Assembly (NCBI GenBank): GCA_029876055.1 | Contig: CM056874.1 | Span: 7,812,001-7,876,000 of the forward strand | Direction: 5' to 3' | Length of the DNA stretch: 64,000 bases | From: Madurella fahalii | Taxonomy: Eukaryota > Ascomycota > Sordariomycetes > Sordariales | Notes under the pieces: generated by a model | The model's database searches: none | Seen by the model: only the letters and a program-made list of their open reading frames with translations | Told to the model about the DNA's origin: nothing | Position numbers and translations under genes: made by a program | Shown here: piece by piece, positions 45,724 through 58,576 of the stretch | How the letters are laid out: each line of letters starts with the position of its first letter | How positions within the stretch are numbered: position 1 is the first letter of the stretch

Positions 45724-46550
45724 CTTTGGGAGAGAAGGGGGAGGCCACGGGCAACGGTTCTGGGCGAGGGCCTCTCTGAGGAGAAGAGCCGGGAATTCGT
45801 CTGCTTCCCCTGTTGTTCTGGCACCGTGACAGCTCGAGAAGGCGGCCGCGGGCGAAGAGAGATTTGACAGAACTTAAATTGCCTATCAGGGTAGAGTTCG
45901 AATGGCAGGCAGGGTATCGTCTCCAACCTAGAGATGCGCTTGCCGAGCTCGTGAATGCGAAGCGGTCGGGATTCCTGCCGGTATGTCTAGAGGTAATTAC
46001 GTTGATCAACGTCTTGGAGGGACAGGCAGGGCATGTTGTTGAGCACAATACGTGGTTGGTCGACGGGCACAGGGGTGCAACACTGCGTCCGTTCACGGTA
46101 ACCGTGTTGACGAAGGATTCTATTCGGAATAGATAGAAAGAGGATGTACGCCCTCCAGGTCCTATTCTCTAGCTTCCCAATGTCGGGAATTCCTCGGCGA
46201 TGACACAAGCGAACTTCAAACAGTCGAGCGCGGGGTGTGGTGGGGTCGAAGTTAGTGACGACTGCCACTAACTAGTAACGGGCCCTAAATTTGTGGCTGC
46301 TTTGGTTTGCGTGCTTGCTATGCGCAGGGGATCAGATCAAAGCCTTGGAACCCCGCTAACTAACCAGGATGCACAGACCATAGCTTAATCACTGACCGAC
46401 TTGCCCCCCGGAAATTTCAGAAGCGGCAGAAAAAAAAAAAAAGAAAGAAATAAAGAAAGGGAAAAGAGAGTTCAGAGCGCTGCTGCGGTCCGTCGACGAA
46501 ACCCGGATCGACACCCCTCTCGCGACTCTGGGGCCGACAACATCGGAGCC
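45724..46550. promoter_or_regulatory. Divergent promoter region, NPT1 and UTP4
   Basis: An 827-bp gap between two start codons pointing apart. A short A-rich/GA-rich run lies at 46428-46465, 86-123 bp upstream of the UTP4 ATG. No other element is claimed. Confidence 0.55.
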
Positions 46551-49237
46551 ATGGATATCCACCGCTGCCGATTCGTCCGTTACCCAGCCTCAGCCATCAA
46601 TGCGGTCGCGTTTACGCACTCGTCGCTTCCCCCCGTCTCGGCGCACAAGAAGCACCTCCAGAAGTACATTCAAGTCCGGCTGGCTATCGGCAGAGCCAAT
46701 GGCGACATCGAGATCTGGAACCCGCTAAGCGGAGCGTGGTATCAGGAGCTCGTCATTCCTGGCGGCAAGGACAGAAGCGTCGACGGTCTAGTGTGGGTCA
46801 CAGACCCTGACGAGGAGATGGCCGACGGCAAGATCATCCACGGCAAATCGCGCCTCTTCAGCATCGGCTACACCACTACAATCACCGAGTGGGACCTCGA
46901 GAAGGCCAGGGCAAAGACGCATGCAAGTGGCCAGCACGGAGAGATATGGTGTCTCGGTGTCCAACCCCTCGCGTCCAAGGGCGCCGCTGCGCCTGACGGC
47001 CGGAAGCTGGTTGCCGGCACTGTAGACGGCAACCTCGTGTTATACTCGATCGAGGATGGCGGTCTGAAGTTCCAGAGGACGCTCATCAGGACCCCGTCTA
47101 AGAAGACCAAGTTTGTCAGCATCGCGTTCCAGTCGCACAATGTGGTCGTCGTCGGCTGCTCCAACAGCACCATCTGCGCGTACGATATCCGGAACGGCAC
47201 CTTGCTAAGACAGATGACTCTCGGCACCGACATCTCGGGGGGTTCCAAGAACATCATAGTGTGGTCGGTCAAGTGTCTCCCCAACGGAGACATCGTGTCG
47301 GGCGACTCGACGGGCCAAGTGTGCATCTGGGACGGCAAGACATACACCCAGGCGCAACGGATTCAGAGCCATTCACAAGACGTCTTGTGCCTGTCTGTCA
47401 GCGCTGATGGCTCCAAGATAGTTTCAGGAGGCATGGATAGACGGACGGCCATGTATGAGCCCGTTGCAGGGCAGGGCGGGCGCTGGTCAAAGGTATTCCA
47501 TCGTAGATACCACCAGCACGATGTCAAGGCAATGGCATCCTTCGAAGGCAAGGGGATGAGTGTTGTGGTGTCTGGCGGTATGTTTTGCCTAACATCATAG
47601 CTAATTGTGAAACTAACAGATTCATAGGCTCTGATGCAAACCCCGTGGTTCTCCCTCTTCGTGGCGCGGGCAAGGAGTATCACAGAACGCTGCCACATCT
47701 CCCGCAGAGCCCTCCTCTACAGAGCGCTCCTAAAGCACGCTTCGTCCTCAGTTGGTGGGACAACGAGATTCGGATTTGGCATCTGCTCAACTCAGCCCAA
47801 CGTTTGCTGGATGATCCCGAGGCTGCTCTCAACCTCCGCAAAAACCGAAAATTCCTTGCTCAAATCCTAGTAAAGGGGGACTCTCACATATCATCAGCCG
47901 CAATCAGCGAGGACGGAACTCTCCTTGCTGCTGCAACCGGGTCCGACATCAAGGTGTTCCAACTCGCCTTTTCGAATAAACAGCACGACGAGCAACTTCA
48001 GATCAAGAAGGTGGACATGGCGGCTGCGGGTGCTGCCGCCACAAATGTTCAGATCTCGCCGGATAGGCAATGGATATCCTGGGTCGAAGAAGGAAGCAAA
48101 ACCATGGTTGCCAGGGTGCATGACAGGGAGACGGCAACCGGTACCTCTTACTCGATTTCTCGCCCATACAAGTTGCACCGACTCCGACGCCAAACTCCCA
48201 AGCATCTTCTCCTTGGTGGCCTGGGATCCTACGACCGGAACATTACCCGGATAGCCTTCTCCCCTGACAGCAGGATGCTCGCCGTTGCCGACTTGGCGGG
48301 ATACATCGACACTTGGGTGTTACGCGTCCCCGGCGAGCGGGTGAATGGCACGGGTGGCGAGGATGACGAAGCATCTAGCGGGTCCTCCAGCGATTCGTCA
48401 GACGACGGGCCGGCGGGTATCGCGGGTGAGCGTTGGGTTCGCAATCCGAAAGCTGCCCTCTTGCCCAAACTCAGCGCCGCGCCCGCGGTGCTATCGTTCT
48501 CGAAGGCCCGACGGGGAGACGGCGACTTTGAACTCCTAGTCATCACCACGCTGAAGCAGCTCCTCCTTTTCAACCCCTCCCAAGGGGTCCTTTCTGAATG
48601 GTCCCGTCGGAATACGTATCTTAAGCTCCCCGAGCAGTTTCGGGACACGCGGGACCAGGTCAAGGGCGTCGTATGGCAAGGCCTCAGGGCATGGATCTAC
48701 GGCGTGTCGTTTGTGTCCATGCTGGACATCTCTCGGGACTTGGATCAGGAGATGCCCGAGGGCAGGAACGGACAGAAACAGGGGACGAAGCGGAAGCGTG
48801 ACGGCCACGAGAGCGGCGCAGGAGGGAAGATGGAGAAACACTCGCTCGCCCCGCAACGCGTTAGAACTGCGGCGGGGCCCGATGGAGGAAAGTGGGAGGA
48901 TGTGGAGATGGTGGATACCGAGGATCAGAAGAACGCTGGCGGGAGCAGCGGGGCCGACGACGACGACGAAGAAGATACTGATGGCGGTGAGCTGCAGCGT
49001 CTGAGAGAGAACCAGGGAGCCAACGTGCAGGAGGCCGAGGAGGGGCCGAGAGCGAAATGGTGGCATACGTACCAGTTCCGGCCTATATTGGGCATCGTGC
49101 CCCTTGAAGGCTCGCCCGACACGAACGGCGTGGCGGATGGGGGCCTCCCGCCGCTAGAGGTTGCTCTTGTGGAGCGGCCACTGTCTGGAGACGACCTGCC
49201 GGAACGGTACTTTGCCGAGGGCGAGTGGGAGAGGTGA
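46551..49237 (+). CDS. UTP4: WD40 t-UTP protein UTP4 (cirhin) homologue
   Basis: Exons 46551-47577 and 47628-49237 encode 878 aa; the 50-bp intron has donor GTATGT and branch ACTAAC. Utp4 belongs to the t-UTP/UtpA subcomplex, required for rDNA transcription and 18S pre-rRNA processing in the nucleolus. The opening MDIHRCRFVRYPASAINAVA is characteristic. About twelve to fourteen WD-like blades follow (e.g. LAIGRANGDIEIWN; GDIVSGDSTGQVCIWD; KIVSGGMDRRTAMYEP; LAVADLAGYIDTWVL), forming tandem propellers. The C-terminal 150 residues hold a basic patch (KQGTKRKRDG) and an acidic run (GADDDDEEDTDGG) before the conserved RAKWWHTYQFRPILGIVP end. An in-frame ATG-less extension upstream is not favoured. 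Confidence 0.92.
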
Positions 49238-52200
49238 AGGTGGGTGTGGTCAGCTCGGCGGCGTGGGGAAGGGAGGCTTACGATAGCCCTGGCAACTTAC
49301 TTCTGCGGTTGTTCAGCATTTGGGATAGGCCATGTATGTACTGACGGCGAGCTGTTGGACCGTGTGATGACTTGGATCAACGCATCCTACTGGTCGGTCA
49401 CAGAGAGAGTTGCTACCGCAGACAGAACTATCGACCTCACGGTGAGGGTCAACCGTCATGTCCCCAACAGCAGGTCTCCCCTTGCGAAACGTCGCCCGGC
49501 GCATCTGTGCCTTCACCCATTCCCCTGCCTCCTATTTTCTCCTGCTTGCTAGCATCCGAAACCGGACTCGCTGCATTGGAGTGTGCATATGCCGGTGGAT
49601 GATCTACCCCCTCTCCTCCCTTCCTTATCAGGCAATTGGCATAATGCGCCGTCGCTACTGTGCCATTGATGAGGCCGGCTGGTAAGGAGGACGGTTGTGT
49701 TGAGCAGGTCACTGGTTGGCGGTGATATACGCGGGACCGGTCCACTAGCTCCCTTTCCCACTCCTCCCCTCTCCCCATGACTCCTGGGCGTCCTCAGGAG
49801 GGGATGGGCAGAGAGCTACGACCTCCTCAGACTAAGTGTATCACAGGGGAGCCTTCCCGGAAAGTATCGGTTTAGATTTGTGCAAGCGTATACTTCTGGA
49901 TAGACGTTGCCGGAGGGGAACCAATCTCGGATGTCGAGAACCCCAGAGCGGCGCACCAGCCTGAAAAGTAGCCGGCCCATTCTACTTCAAACGGAAAGGG
50001 GTAAAGAATTCACAACCCCTTGCATACTAATAAGAGATAGTTACGTATGTAGGTCCTGGGGGCGTCTCCTCTACCCAACGGGATCGGCCACGCTGGAAAC
50101 GGTCTGCTTCGTCAACCATGAGCCTGGAAGAGCCGTTGCAGCGGAGCTACCGGACATCCAGGCGGTGGCGGCAATATTCGGGTATGGAAAACAGCGGGGA
50201 CCTGGGGATCGGAGCAGTGACGCGCGTCAAAGAGATTCCGTTCCAAACTTTTCACCACCCCTGTGGACGTTATTTGCGGCTACAGTTGAGAGACAGCTTA
50301 CTTTGTGCCACTGCCTAGTAAGATCCGGCCCCCATCCAAGACAATGTTGTGTCGAGTCATAGGACGAGCCTTGTCCCGTCCAAGGTATCGGAGGTCGATG
50401 CTCTTAATAGCAGTCTAACAAAAGGGAGGTCTATGTCAAGGGGCTGGAATGGGCATTCGAAACGGGGTTTACTCAAAAGCTTAGTACCAGGCAAAGGGAA
50501 CCTCGGAAGGAATCCGGTCCTGCGGCTTCTGCATTATATTGGTTTTCCAGGAATCCGAGAGGGACAAGACACGCGGGGTGGGCCGGAGCGTAGGGGAGAA
50601 AGTCCTGGATATAGAAGTGTGTTCCGTGTGACCTCGGCGGTGTCCACAGGACTGCCAAAGTTGGGAATCCATATCTCGTACCCTTGATTGTGCGTCTCCT
50701 CTTTCCTGTGCAGTTCATGGCCCAGTGGGTCGATCACCAGGAGCACGAAGGAGGGCCCCGGACGAACCGTCCACGTAAGACCGCTCGATGCTTGACTTTG
50801 CCGGTATCTCGTTCTAAGCGGAAGGCTCGTTTACAAAACGCAAAGTGCCAAGACGGAATCAATCAACCTGAGTGCCGGGTCGGCAACGGCACAGCGTCGG
50901 TACTGAGGTTCAGAGAGAAGAAATCACAATAAACATCATTCGCAAGGGTTCGTTAGCGGAGGATAACTGCATCATGAAGAGATATCCGGTAAGGGGTGTG
51001 ACCGGCGATCGATTGCTGGCACCTCTGCCTCGTGGGCACACGGAGCAATAGGAGCGTGGCGATTCACCCGTTTGGATGGGCGCAGAGGAAAGGAGAGAAA
51101 AGGCGGATTGGCTGGAAGCGAGTAGTTAAGGGAAAAAGCCGAGACGCCGCGTAATCGTCGGCTTCGACGCCACTGGACGAAACCCCGCTGCACTGTGCTC
51201 CCGTCGGCGAACTCGACATCCCGGCACTGTCTTGACCACTTCTGCGGTAACTTTCCTTGCTTGTCTTGCCTGTCTCTCTCTCTCCCTCTCTCTCGGATTC
51301 GCTTTGTCCTACGCAAGCTCTCGGAATGTTTAGGTCCCTACCATGAATGGTTGGTCCGCCCCGCTCTCTCACCTGTCCGGGCCCGCCTCTCTCAACGACG
51401 GGACTGGACTGGCACGGGGTCTTCACAACGGGACCCTTCGTCAGGTGAATCCACTCAACGCAGGCCGCCCGCTGTCGCAAGCACATTGGAGAATCACTCG
51501 GCACAGGCCCTCTAAAATGACGAATACATCATTCCTCCGGTGGCAACAACCAGGCGTAAGCTGGTGTCCGATTTGACATTATCGAGCAAATTCGCAGGGG
51601 CACAATGGAATAGCAGTTCAATGTAAAGAAGCCGGGCCGACGAGGTGCCCCGTTCCCGCTCTCAACCATCGTCACCGGTGGTTCGCTCGGCTCCGGGTGG
51701 TGGGCAACAGCCGATGTCACTTTTTGCATCCGGCAAGCGAGAGGAGGCAGGCAGGCGGGCGAGCGAGGCTGAGCTGTCTGGCTCGCATCGGAGCTTTTTT
51801 GCCTGATATTCTTCATGCAGCCAATTGGAATACATTAGACGACGGACTGCCTGGAAGAGATGCTCTTGGCAGTGGTGAAGTCCGTTAAATCGCAAAGCTT
51901 AGGGCATCTTGATGTCCCCCCAATAATCCCGCCCACAGCTGGCATCAAGACGTCCACCAGATTCTGTAACGCGGCCGCCGTCGGCCGACCTTTGCATGTC
52001 CCAATAAAAAGACGCAATTGAAAAGCGACATATCGATTTGGCCCCAATGACATGGCCGTTGGCCAGAGATCCTGGGAGCGGGAGGTGAGCGTCACCTGTC
52101 AGGGTCTTTTGATTTCCACGCGGATGGAGTACTTCTGCCGGCTCAGAAGGGGGTAGCTGGGCGGTAAGCCGCACTCTACTTGTTATTGCTCAGTGGGGTC

Positions 52201-53697
52201 GATTTCTGGGAGCTGGGCCTCACCAGTTTCGAGCACCCCTTATTAGCATCTTTCAACCCAATTGACGGGCCCAAATGCGAAGCGATCAAACGGAGGAGAC
52301 ATTGTTTCGGTTGAAGAATGATGCATCTTGAAGCCCGTGCAGGTAGCTCCACTCTCCGCGAGATCCGGCGAATGACGAATCGTCATTGTTCAGCCTCAGC
52401 CACAGCGGTTGGTGGATTGGACAGAACCCTTCAAGCCACGCCTCGTCATCTCGGAGGCCCACCCTCCCAGCGCATCATCGGTACCTGCAACCTCGCTCCT
52501 CCCATCCCTCCCCAGCAGCGAAAGCGCTGATCCCGCTGCCATTGCATCAATGCCAGAGCCAGCTACGGGCATCTCCAACAGCTTGCCCACAGCTCCCGCG
52601 GAAACATGCCACTCTCCATGCTACGTATGATTTACACAATCCACGGTACATAACCCTGGCGGAAGTGCTCGACGGTCGCTCCAGGCGGAGCCGGTGCGTG
52701 GGGACCCCATTTGGGGCGGAGGGACCCGAGGCGGTCGTTGATTGGCCAACCTGAACTGGACGCGCGTTCTCTGCCCAAGAAGCCTCTCTCTGGTGCGTCG
52801 CCTCCTCCTCCCGGTCCAGAGAGACGTCGACCGGTTGCCTGCACCCCCTCCCCCAAGGCCCAAAAAAAGCTTGTGTGCAAATTTCTCATTACGTGCGCTC
52901 TCGCGATTCTGTAGAGAGGGAGCAAGGAGGGAGCGACTACGAGAGGGCGTAGAGGTCTGTCCGTAAAACGCCGAACTGTGTTCTGGGCCCTCCGACGGTC
53001 GGATACTTGTCTGACCGTGCGATCTGGTCCCCCATTGCATGTACTGCCACGCAACACTGGAGCGTGTGGTTAGTGAGGGCCATACGTATGCTCGCCATTA
53101 CACACACCTCTGTCGGCTCCCTGAAACCCTGCACACCCCCCACCCCGTTCTCAGCTTTATCCCCCCCCCCCCCCCCTTGTCTGTCCGGCCCACCTCCGCT
53201 TGTCTTCTCTACCCTGCCCTTCCTCAGCCTACGAGGTCTTGACTCCTCCACTTGTTGTCAGGACCCCGACATCGTGAACCGGCATCCGCTCTTTCAGACG
53301 GTACGGTAGTGGCTCCTCTGCCCGTCGACAGCGACGTCCCAGGGCGGCCATTGAGTGGGTTGGAGAGAGAGCGGGTTGCGTGGCCAGGCTATTCGCAATT
53401 AGGCGCCGCTTGACGAATCTACCCGACCACGAAGACGTCGAGGGTGACGACGACAGCGGACGAAACGAACACGCCACAGGATTTGCCATCCCACCTGTGG
53501 CAACGCGGGCTTCACTCTACGACGATTGCGAGCTGCTGACGCGGGCGCCGATTGGATCCTGCCGTTGAAAGTAGTAATAGTCGCTCGCTTTCCAGGCAAC
53601 GACACGGAGCACCATCCACCCGCGGCGACAAGCACTAACCCTCATCTTCTATCACCGGCTCCCGCTGCGGGATTAGACTTGGTCTGCAGATTGGACC
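49238..53697. other. 4.5-kb gene-free stretch
   Basis: No supportable gene. A 73-codon plus-strand frame at 52409-52630 has Pro/Ser-rich, coding-like composition but starts at GTG and no splice partner was found. A C16 homopolymer lies at 53161-53176. Confidence 0.45.
53161..53176 (+). repeat. Poly-C run, 16 bp
   Basis: Uninterrupted C run about 520 bp upstream of the PNG1 start. Confidence 0.95.
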
Positions 53698-55154
53698 ATG
53701 GATACCAATCGGGGGAAGGCGCCCCGGGAGGCGCACCCGTACGATGAGGAATGGGCACGCGACTTGAGGGTTCAATTCGAGCAGTTACTGCGGACAAAAC
53801 GATTAAACGAACTGCAAACTCGATCGCGACACGGCTCTCCCTCGCCTCGAGAAAGCGCGTCGTCGGGCAACCTACGAGCCGCATCGGCATCCAGCTCCGA
53901 CCGGCCGCGAACATCTCACAGCGCCTACGCTTCCGCAACACCGCCATCATACTCAGCCGTTCGGAATCTCCCCAAGATCCCTACCCCGCCATCACCCAAC
54001 GACCGCGAGTCCTTGAAGTTTAGGAGCATGCTAATATCGTTATCGGCGACACCGACCAAGTACGAGAACCCCGGCCTGCTCGACGAAGCGCTGCAAGTTA
54101 TCCCACTGGACAGGATATACGGCGAGGCCGAAGAGGAGAGCCAGGTGCTGCAAGCACAGGCCGAGAGCATGGGCGATGGGCGCAAAGCGGAATGGGGTTA
54201 CCAGGACTGCGTCATCCGGGCGCTTCTCAGGTATGTAGGCTCGAGTCGGACCGCTAATTGGAATCCCCGCTGACCGGCCCCGACGACAGGTGGTTCAAGA
54301 GATCGTTCTTTACATGGGTCAACAACCCGCCGTGCCCCGTGTGCTTCTCGCCGACCATTGCGCAAGGCAGGACGCCGCCGACACCAGACGAGCAAGCGTG
54401 CGGTGCGCTGATCGTGGAGCTCTACCTGTGTTCCAACGCCAGTTGTGGAGCGTACGAGCGCTTTCCCCGCTATGGCGATGTCTGGCGTCTCCTACAGACA
54501 CGGCGCGGGCGGTGCGGAGAGTGGGCGAACTGCTTCAGCATGTTGTGTCGGGCGGTCGGCGGCCGCGTGCGTTGGGTATGGAACGCCGAAGACCACGTTT
54601 GGACCGAGGTGTACTCGGAGCACCAGAAGCGATGGATCCACGTTGACGCGTGCGAAGAGGCCTGGGACAACCCCCGGCTATACACGGAAGGCTGGGGCAA
54701 GAAGATGTCGTACTGCATCGCCTTCTCCATCGACGGTGCGACCGACGTCACTAGGCGTTACGTACGCAAGATGGAGTACTACAACGAACGCTCGAGATGC
54801 CCCGAGGAGGTTTTGCTGTACATCATGCAGGAAATCAAGCACCTGCGCCGGGCCAACATGGACAAGGAGACACGATTCCGGCTTGAGAAGGAGGACTCGA
54901 GGGAAGATCGGGAGCTACGCAGCTACGTCGTCGCGTCCATCACGCAAGCCGTGACCCAACTCGTGCCAGCAACAGGCGAGGCCGGCTCGAGCCCCGGAGG
55001 GTCGTCGTCGGCCGACGATACCAAGGTTCCCGTGTCCGCAGACCTCGGTGGTCGGCGGAGCGGAAATGCCGAGTGGGTGGCTGCTCGCGGAGAGAATGGC
55101 GTACCGAACCAGCGGTTCCCCCCGCCTCAGAACCAGGGGCCGCCGTTCCCGTGA
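53698..55154 (+). CDS. PNG1: Peptide:N-glycanase PNG1, transglutaminase-like
   Basis: Exons 53698-54230 and 54290-55154 encode 465 aa; the 59-bp intron has donor GTATGT and branch CCGCTGACC. The cytosolic enzyme removes N-glycans from misfolded glycoproteins retro-translocated from the ER. The N-terminal 100 residues are Ser-rich and disordered. The zinc site is CPVC (193/196) plus Cys225 and Cys230. The catalytic triad of the transglutaminase fold is visible: Cys253 in GRCGEWANC, His280 in DHVWTEV and Asp297 in WIHVDACE. This matters because the Neurospora ortholog has been reported as lacking catalytic residues; here all three are intact, so activity is expected. The C-terminal ~80 residues are Gly/Ser/Pro-rich and unstructured. 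Confidence 0.95.
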
Positions 55155-58100
55155 GCTGCCATACTCAATCGACCCATCCCGACTCGTTAGGCGGCGTCGA
55201 GTCGCCAACTTACGGATTCGCTGCCTTGGAGGCGCATGATACCCTCCGTTGTTCGGCCGTCTCACCTCGGGGATGCCACCTCGTTCTTGCTGAGTGAGGT
55301 CAACTGGCATCCGGCTGCCGTTGCCTTGCTATATATATACCCGCTGGCTTATGGAATTACCGCGGGTTTGGATCCGACGCTCTAATTCCCTTTTGTCTAA
55401 TGGCACATGCAGCCGACGTTAGGTACCGCCACCGTCGCCCACACCCCGCGATCTTCATCGTCTCGTCTTATATTCTTGTATTCCCACCCGCATCTTCGCC
55501 GGCCACAGAGCAGCTTCTCCTTTGTCTCTTGCAATCATCATTGATCATCATCTTCCTCGTCGTCATCATCGTTTGGAGTAAGGCGGCGCCGCTTGGGTTG
55601 GATAGGATCCTGGGCACAGCTGTGGAGAGAGAAACATGTCTGCGTTGTGTTTGCTTTGGCGGGAAACAAAACGGCGCGGGTCCATACCCACTCCTCCCCG
55701 TCGCCAGGGCGTTTTTAGGATGGAATAAGGAAAGGGAAGGAACATGAAGTTTTTTTGGTTTTTATTTGATCCACGTTGCATGACGCTGATGGAAGGTACC
55801 CCGTGCCCGCCTACCCTGGGTGGAATCAGCGAGAGGACGGAGCGGCGCGTAGAGGTCAAGAAAGGGGGAATAGAATACCTCATGATACGTATAGTAGTAG
55901 TACCCTGGCTGGGTTGGTTGCTTGGTTGCATTCATACTCGGGCGACGACCGCCTGTCTGGATAAAAACAACTATACAATGCAAACTAGGTGTGAGGGTCT
56001 GTTTGGTATCGAGGATGATGGCGTCCATCCATGTATCTTCGTTTGTGGAGAGCTGGGTACTATAAATCAATACTTCACCGCAATAAACCTCCTGTTAAGT
56101 TAGTCGCGCATGTTGCATCGTAAAAATCCAGATCGTCCAGTCACTCAAAGGGGCCTCCTTGAGAAGACGGAATGACGAGACTCGGCACCTGGTGGCTCTA
56201 CGTAGCCATATTAAGGTAGGCCGGTGTGTCAGCTCTACACAGTGGTAGAATGGCCGGTGATATCAAGCAGTAGCCAACAAAGAGCTAATGATAAAAGAGG
56301 GGATGTATACGCGTCGCCCTTTAGCCAAGGCTCAGTATTTAAGAGGGACCAGCAAATCCCGTCCGGGATTGGCCCTCGCTAATAACCCATCCGCGAAATG
56401 CAGACGTATAAACCTGAGGAGATTGTGATTGATAGTTACTCTCCTGATTCATGGAACTAGAGCCAAGCTGGCGACCCGATTACAAGCACAACGCAAAGAT
56501 GAGGCTTTCGATGAAGATGTACGTGAGATCTAGCCAATAACTAGCCTTACACGGGGACTTGAGTGTCCCGAGTCTATCTAATCTCAGGCCGAACGGCCGG
56601 TAGCTGGTACAGCCTCCGTTGCTTTCTAAACCATGGCGGTTATGCCTCTTTCTTCAAGGTGCCTCACCTGTGGCGTAGCCCGCTCAAGTGTGACACAAAG
56701 TGGTTTGTAATCCAGGCTTCTACCACCAACATTAACACATCTCCAGGCCATGCTGGTTTGTCCAGGATAGAGGATAAAACATCCAATCCCATCTGCAAGC
56801 TCCTCCTTCCACAAACCTAACCAAACCACACTGACGGGACTAAGGATGGCCGAAGATAATTCCAGCACTCCGAGCAGGAGACGAGATATAAGCTGTATAA
56901 GCATTAGAGGATGAGTTCTTTTGACTTCTACAAGGCATGATGACGAGTATTGAGCCAAACCAATCTCCGAGGCCCGATGAATTGCAACATATGGGAATAG
57001 ATGCGGCCGAAATGAAATTTGAACCCCATATGGCCGGACGGCGGACTTACTGGCTGTGAATAGGCCGGAACGAGCGCAGTACACGGCTCATATAGACGGT
57101 GAGAAAGTGTGAAACAAGAAGGAAGGCCAAAGACACATTGTGATAGCGGGTGATGGCTGCAGGCGCGCGCGGCTGAGAGATATCAGGGTCGCGTGGGGCA
57201 AGGTAACGACTAGTTCATGAGGGCAATGATAGAAACCACTTCAGCAAGGAGCGCATCGCCGAGAAGCCAGATGAGTAGGCTGCCGTACGTTTCTCGGACC
57301 CCTGTATTTCGGTATTGCTAACGCCAATCCATGAGCCAGTGCGACAGGAGGAGGGTGTGATAGACAGAGTGTCCTAAGGCAGCTCCAGATGCCACTGTAT
57401 ACTATCTAGAGAACTTTTATTGTGTCGTTCCCTGCTTAAATAAATGGATCACAATATTACTGGGATTATATTACGCCATTGAAGGACCTGTTGTTACAAG
57501 GTAACTGGCCCCGGTGGCCCTATAACAGCCACTCTTGGAGCCTGGCAGTGCGTGCTCAGAGAGTGGTACCAGATACGCCAAGGCGTAGTGAGTTGACGAT
57601 TAAGTCCACAGAAGAGGCTCGGACTTGAGAACTACATGTGTAGGAGAGGGCCCCTAGCCGTCACCTTTGACAGGGCGCGGGCCAGCATCGCCTCCGTAGT
57701 GTTATACTCTTGACTATCCGATATTTGTACTCTCTCTTGCCGCCAGGTCGTTATTGCTGTGATACTGAGCTATTGTCTCACACGTCGCTGGAAGCAGATA
57801 GCAGCTAAGGGAGCAATTAGCTGTGCCAGGATCAAGTTAGCTGACCGGTGTAGTTTCTGTAGATTCTTATTATTACGTGCGTACATATAAACTCCACTCC
57901 ACTTGCAATGTTCTCGCGGATCGAAGTGTTGACCCGTAAAACCAGATCCGGAGTACCACGGAAGAGCTTTCTTCGGCCTGGACTCGATGAATCAAGTACA
58001 TGCCAATAGTGAGACATCACGATGGCGTCCGACTCCCTGGTTTACAGATCCGGGTTCTGATCAGGAAAGGATGATGTCGCCATGGGGCTTTCTATTCAAG

Positions 58101-58421
58101 TTTATTAATACCAACCGGACGTTATGTGACCCTGATGTATATGCCATGTTCATTTGGTGGCATTCAGTTTGGTCCCACTACTTCAGCTGTTGCCAAAGCA
58201 GGGCAAACATGTCGACTACCGATCCTTACGGTAAAACACTGCCCTTTTGTTGGGTAGCGATGATAGAAAAAGCCCTATCCACTAGGAACACCAAGCCAAA
58301 ACAGGTTGCTCTCCCTCGGTGATCTCTACTTCCAGTATATATGTGAGTAAGATAACAGAAACGTGTCCGGCACTCTTTAGATACCTAGCTGGAGAAGGGG
58401 GGTATCTGTCCTTACCCACTA

Positions 58422-58576
58422 GACCGTACAGCCCAGCGCTAGCAATTCAGAAATGCTGGTGACATCATGACGCCCAGTTAGACACCATCATGACCTACTC
58501 AGGCCATTATAGTATCTAATTGGGCGTCATTATGTTACCAGTAGAGATGCCATTGCCAGCGCTGGGCGATACGGTC
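58422..58576. repeat. 155-bp near-perfect palindrome (foldback/MITE candidate)
   Basis: The two halves pair around a centre near 58499 with one single-base gap and mostly G/A or C/T mismatches. The outermost ten-base block GCCCAGCGCT (58431) and its complement, and the ATGACGCCCA block (58467) with its complement, are exact. No clear target-site duplication was found, so the mobile-element nature is inferred. Confidence 0.85.

Noticed and set aside
52409..52630. Pro/Ser-rich 73-codon frame
   Set aside because: Begins at GTG, and joining it to the ATG at 52318 by the available donors fails on phase.
56626..57084. Hydrophobic 153-codon minus-strand frame
   Set aside because: Looks membrane-like but has no family motif, and the surrounding DNA is AT-rich and full of stops.
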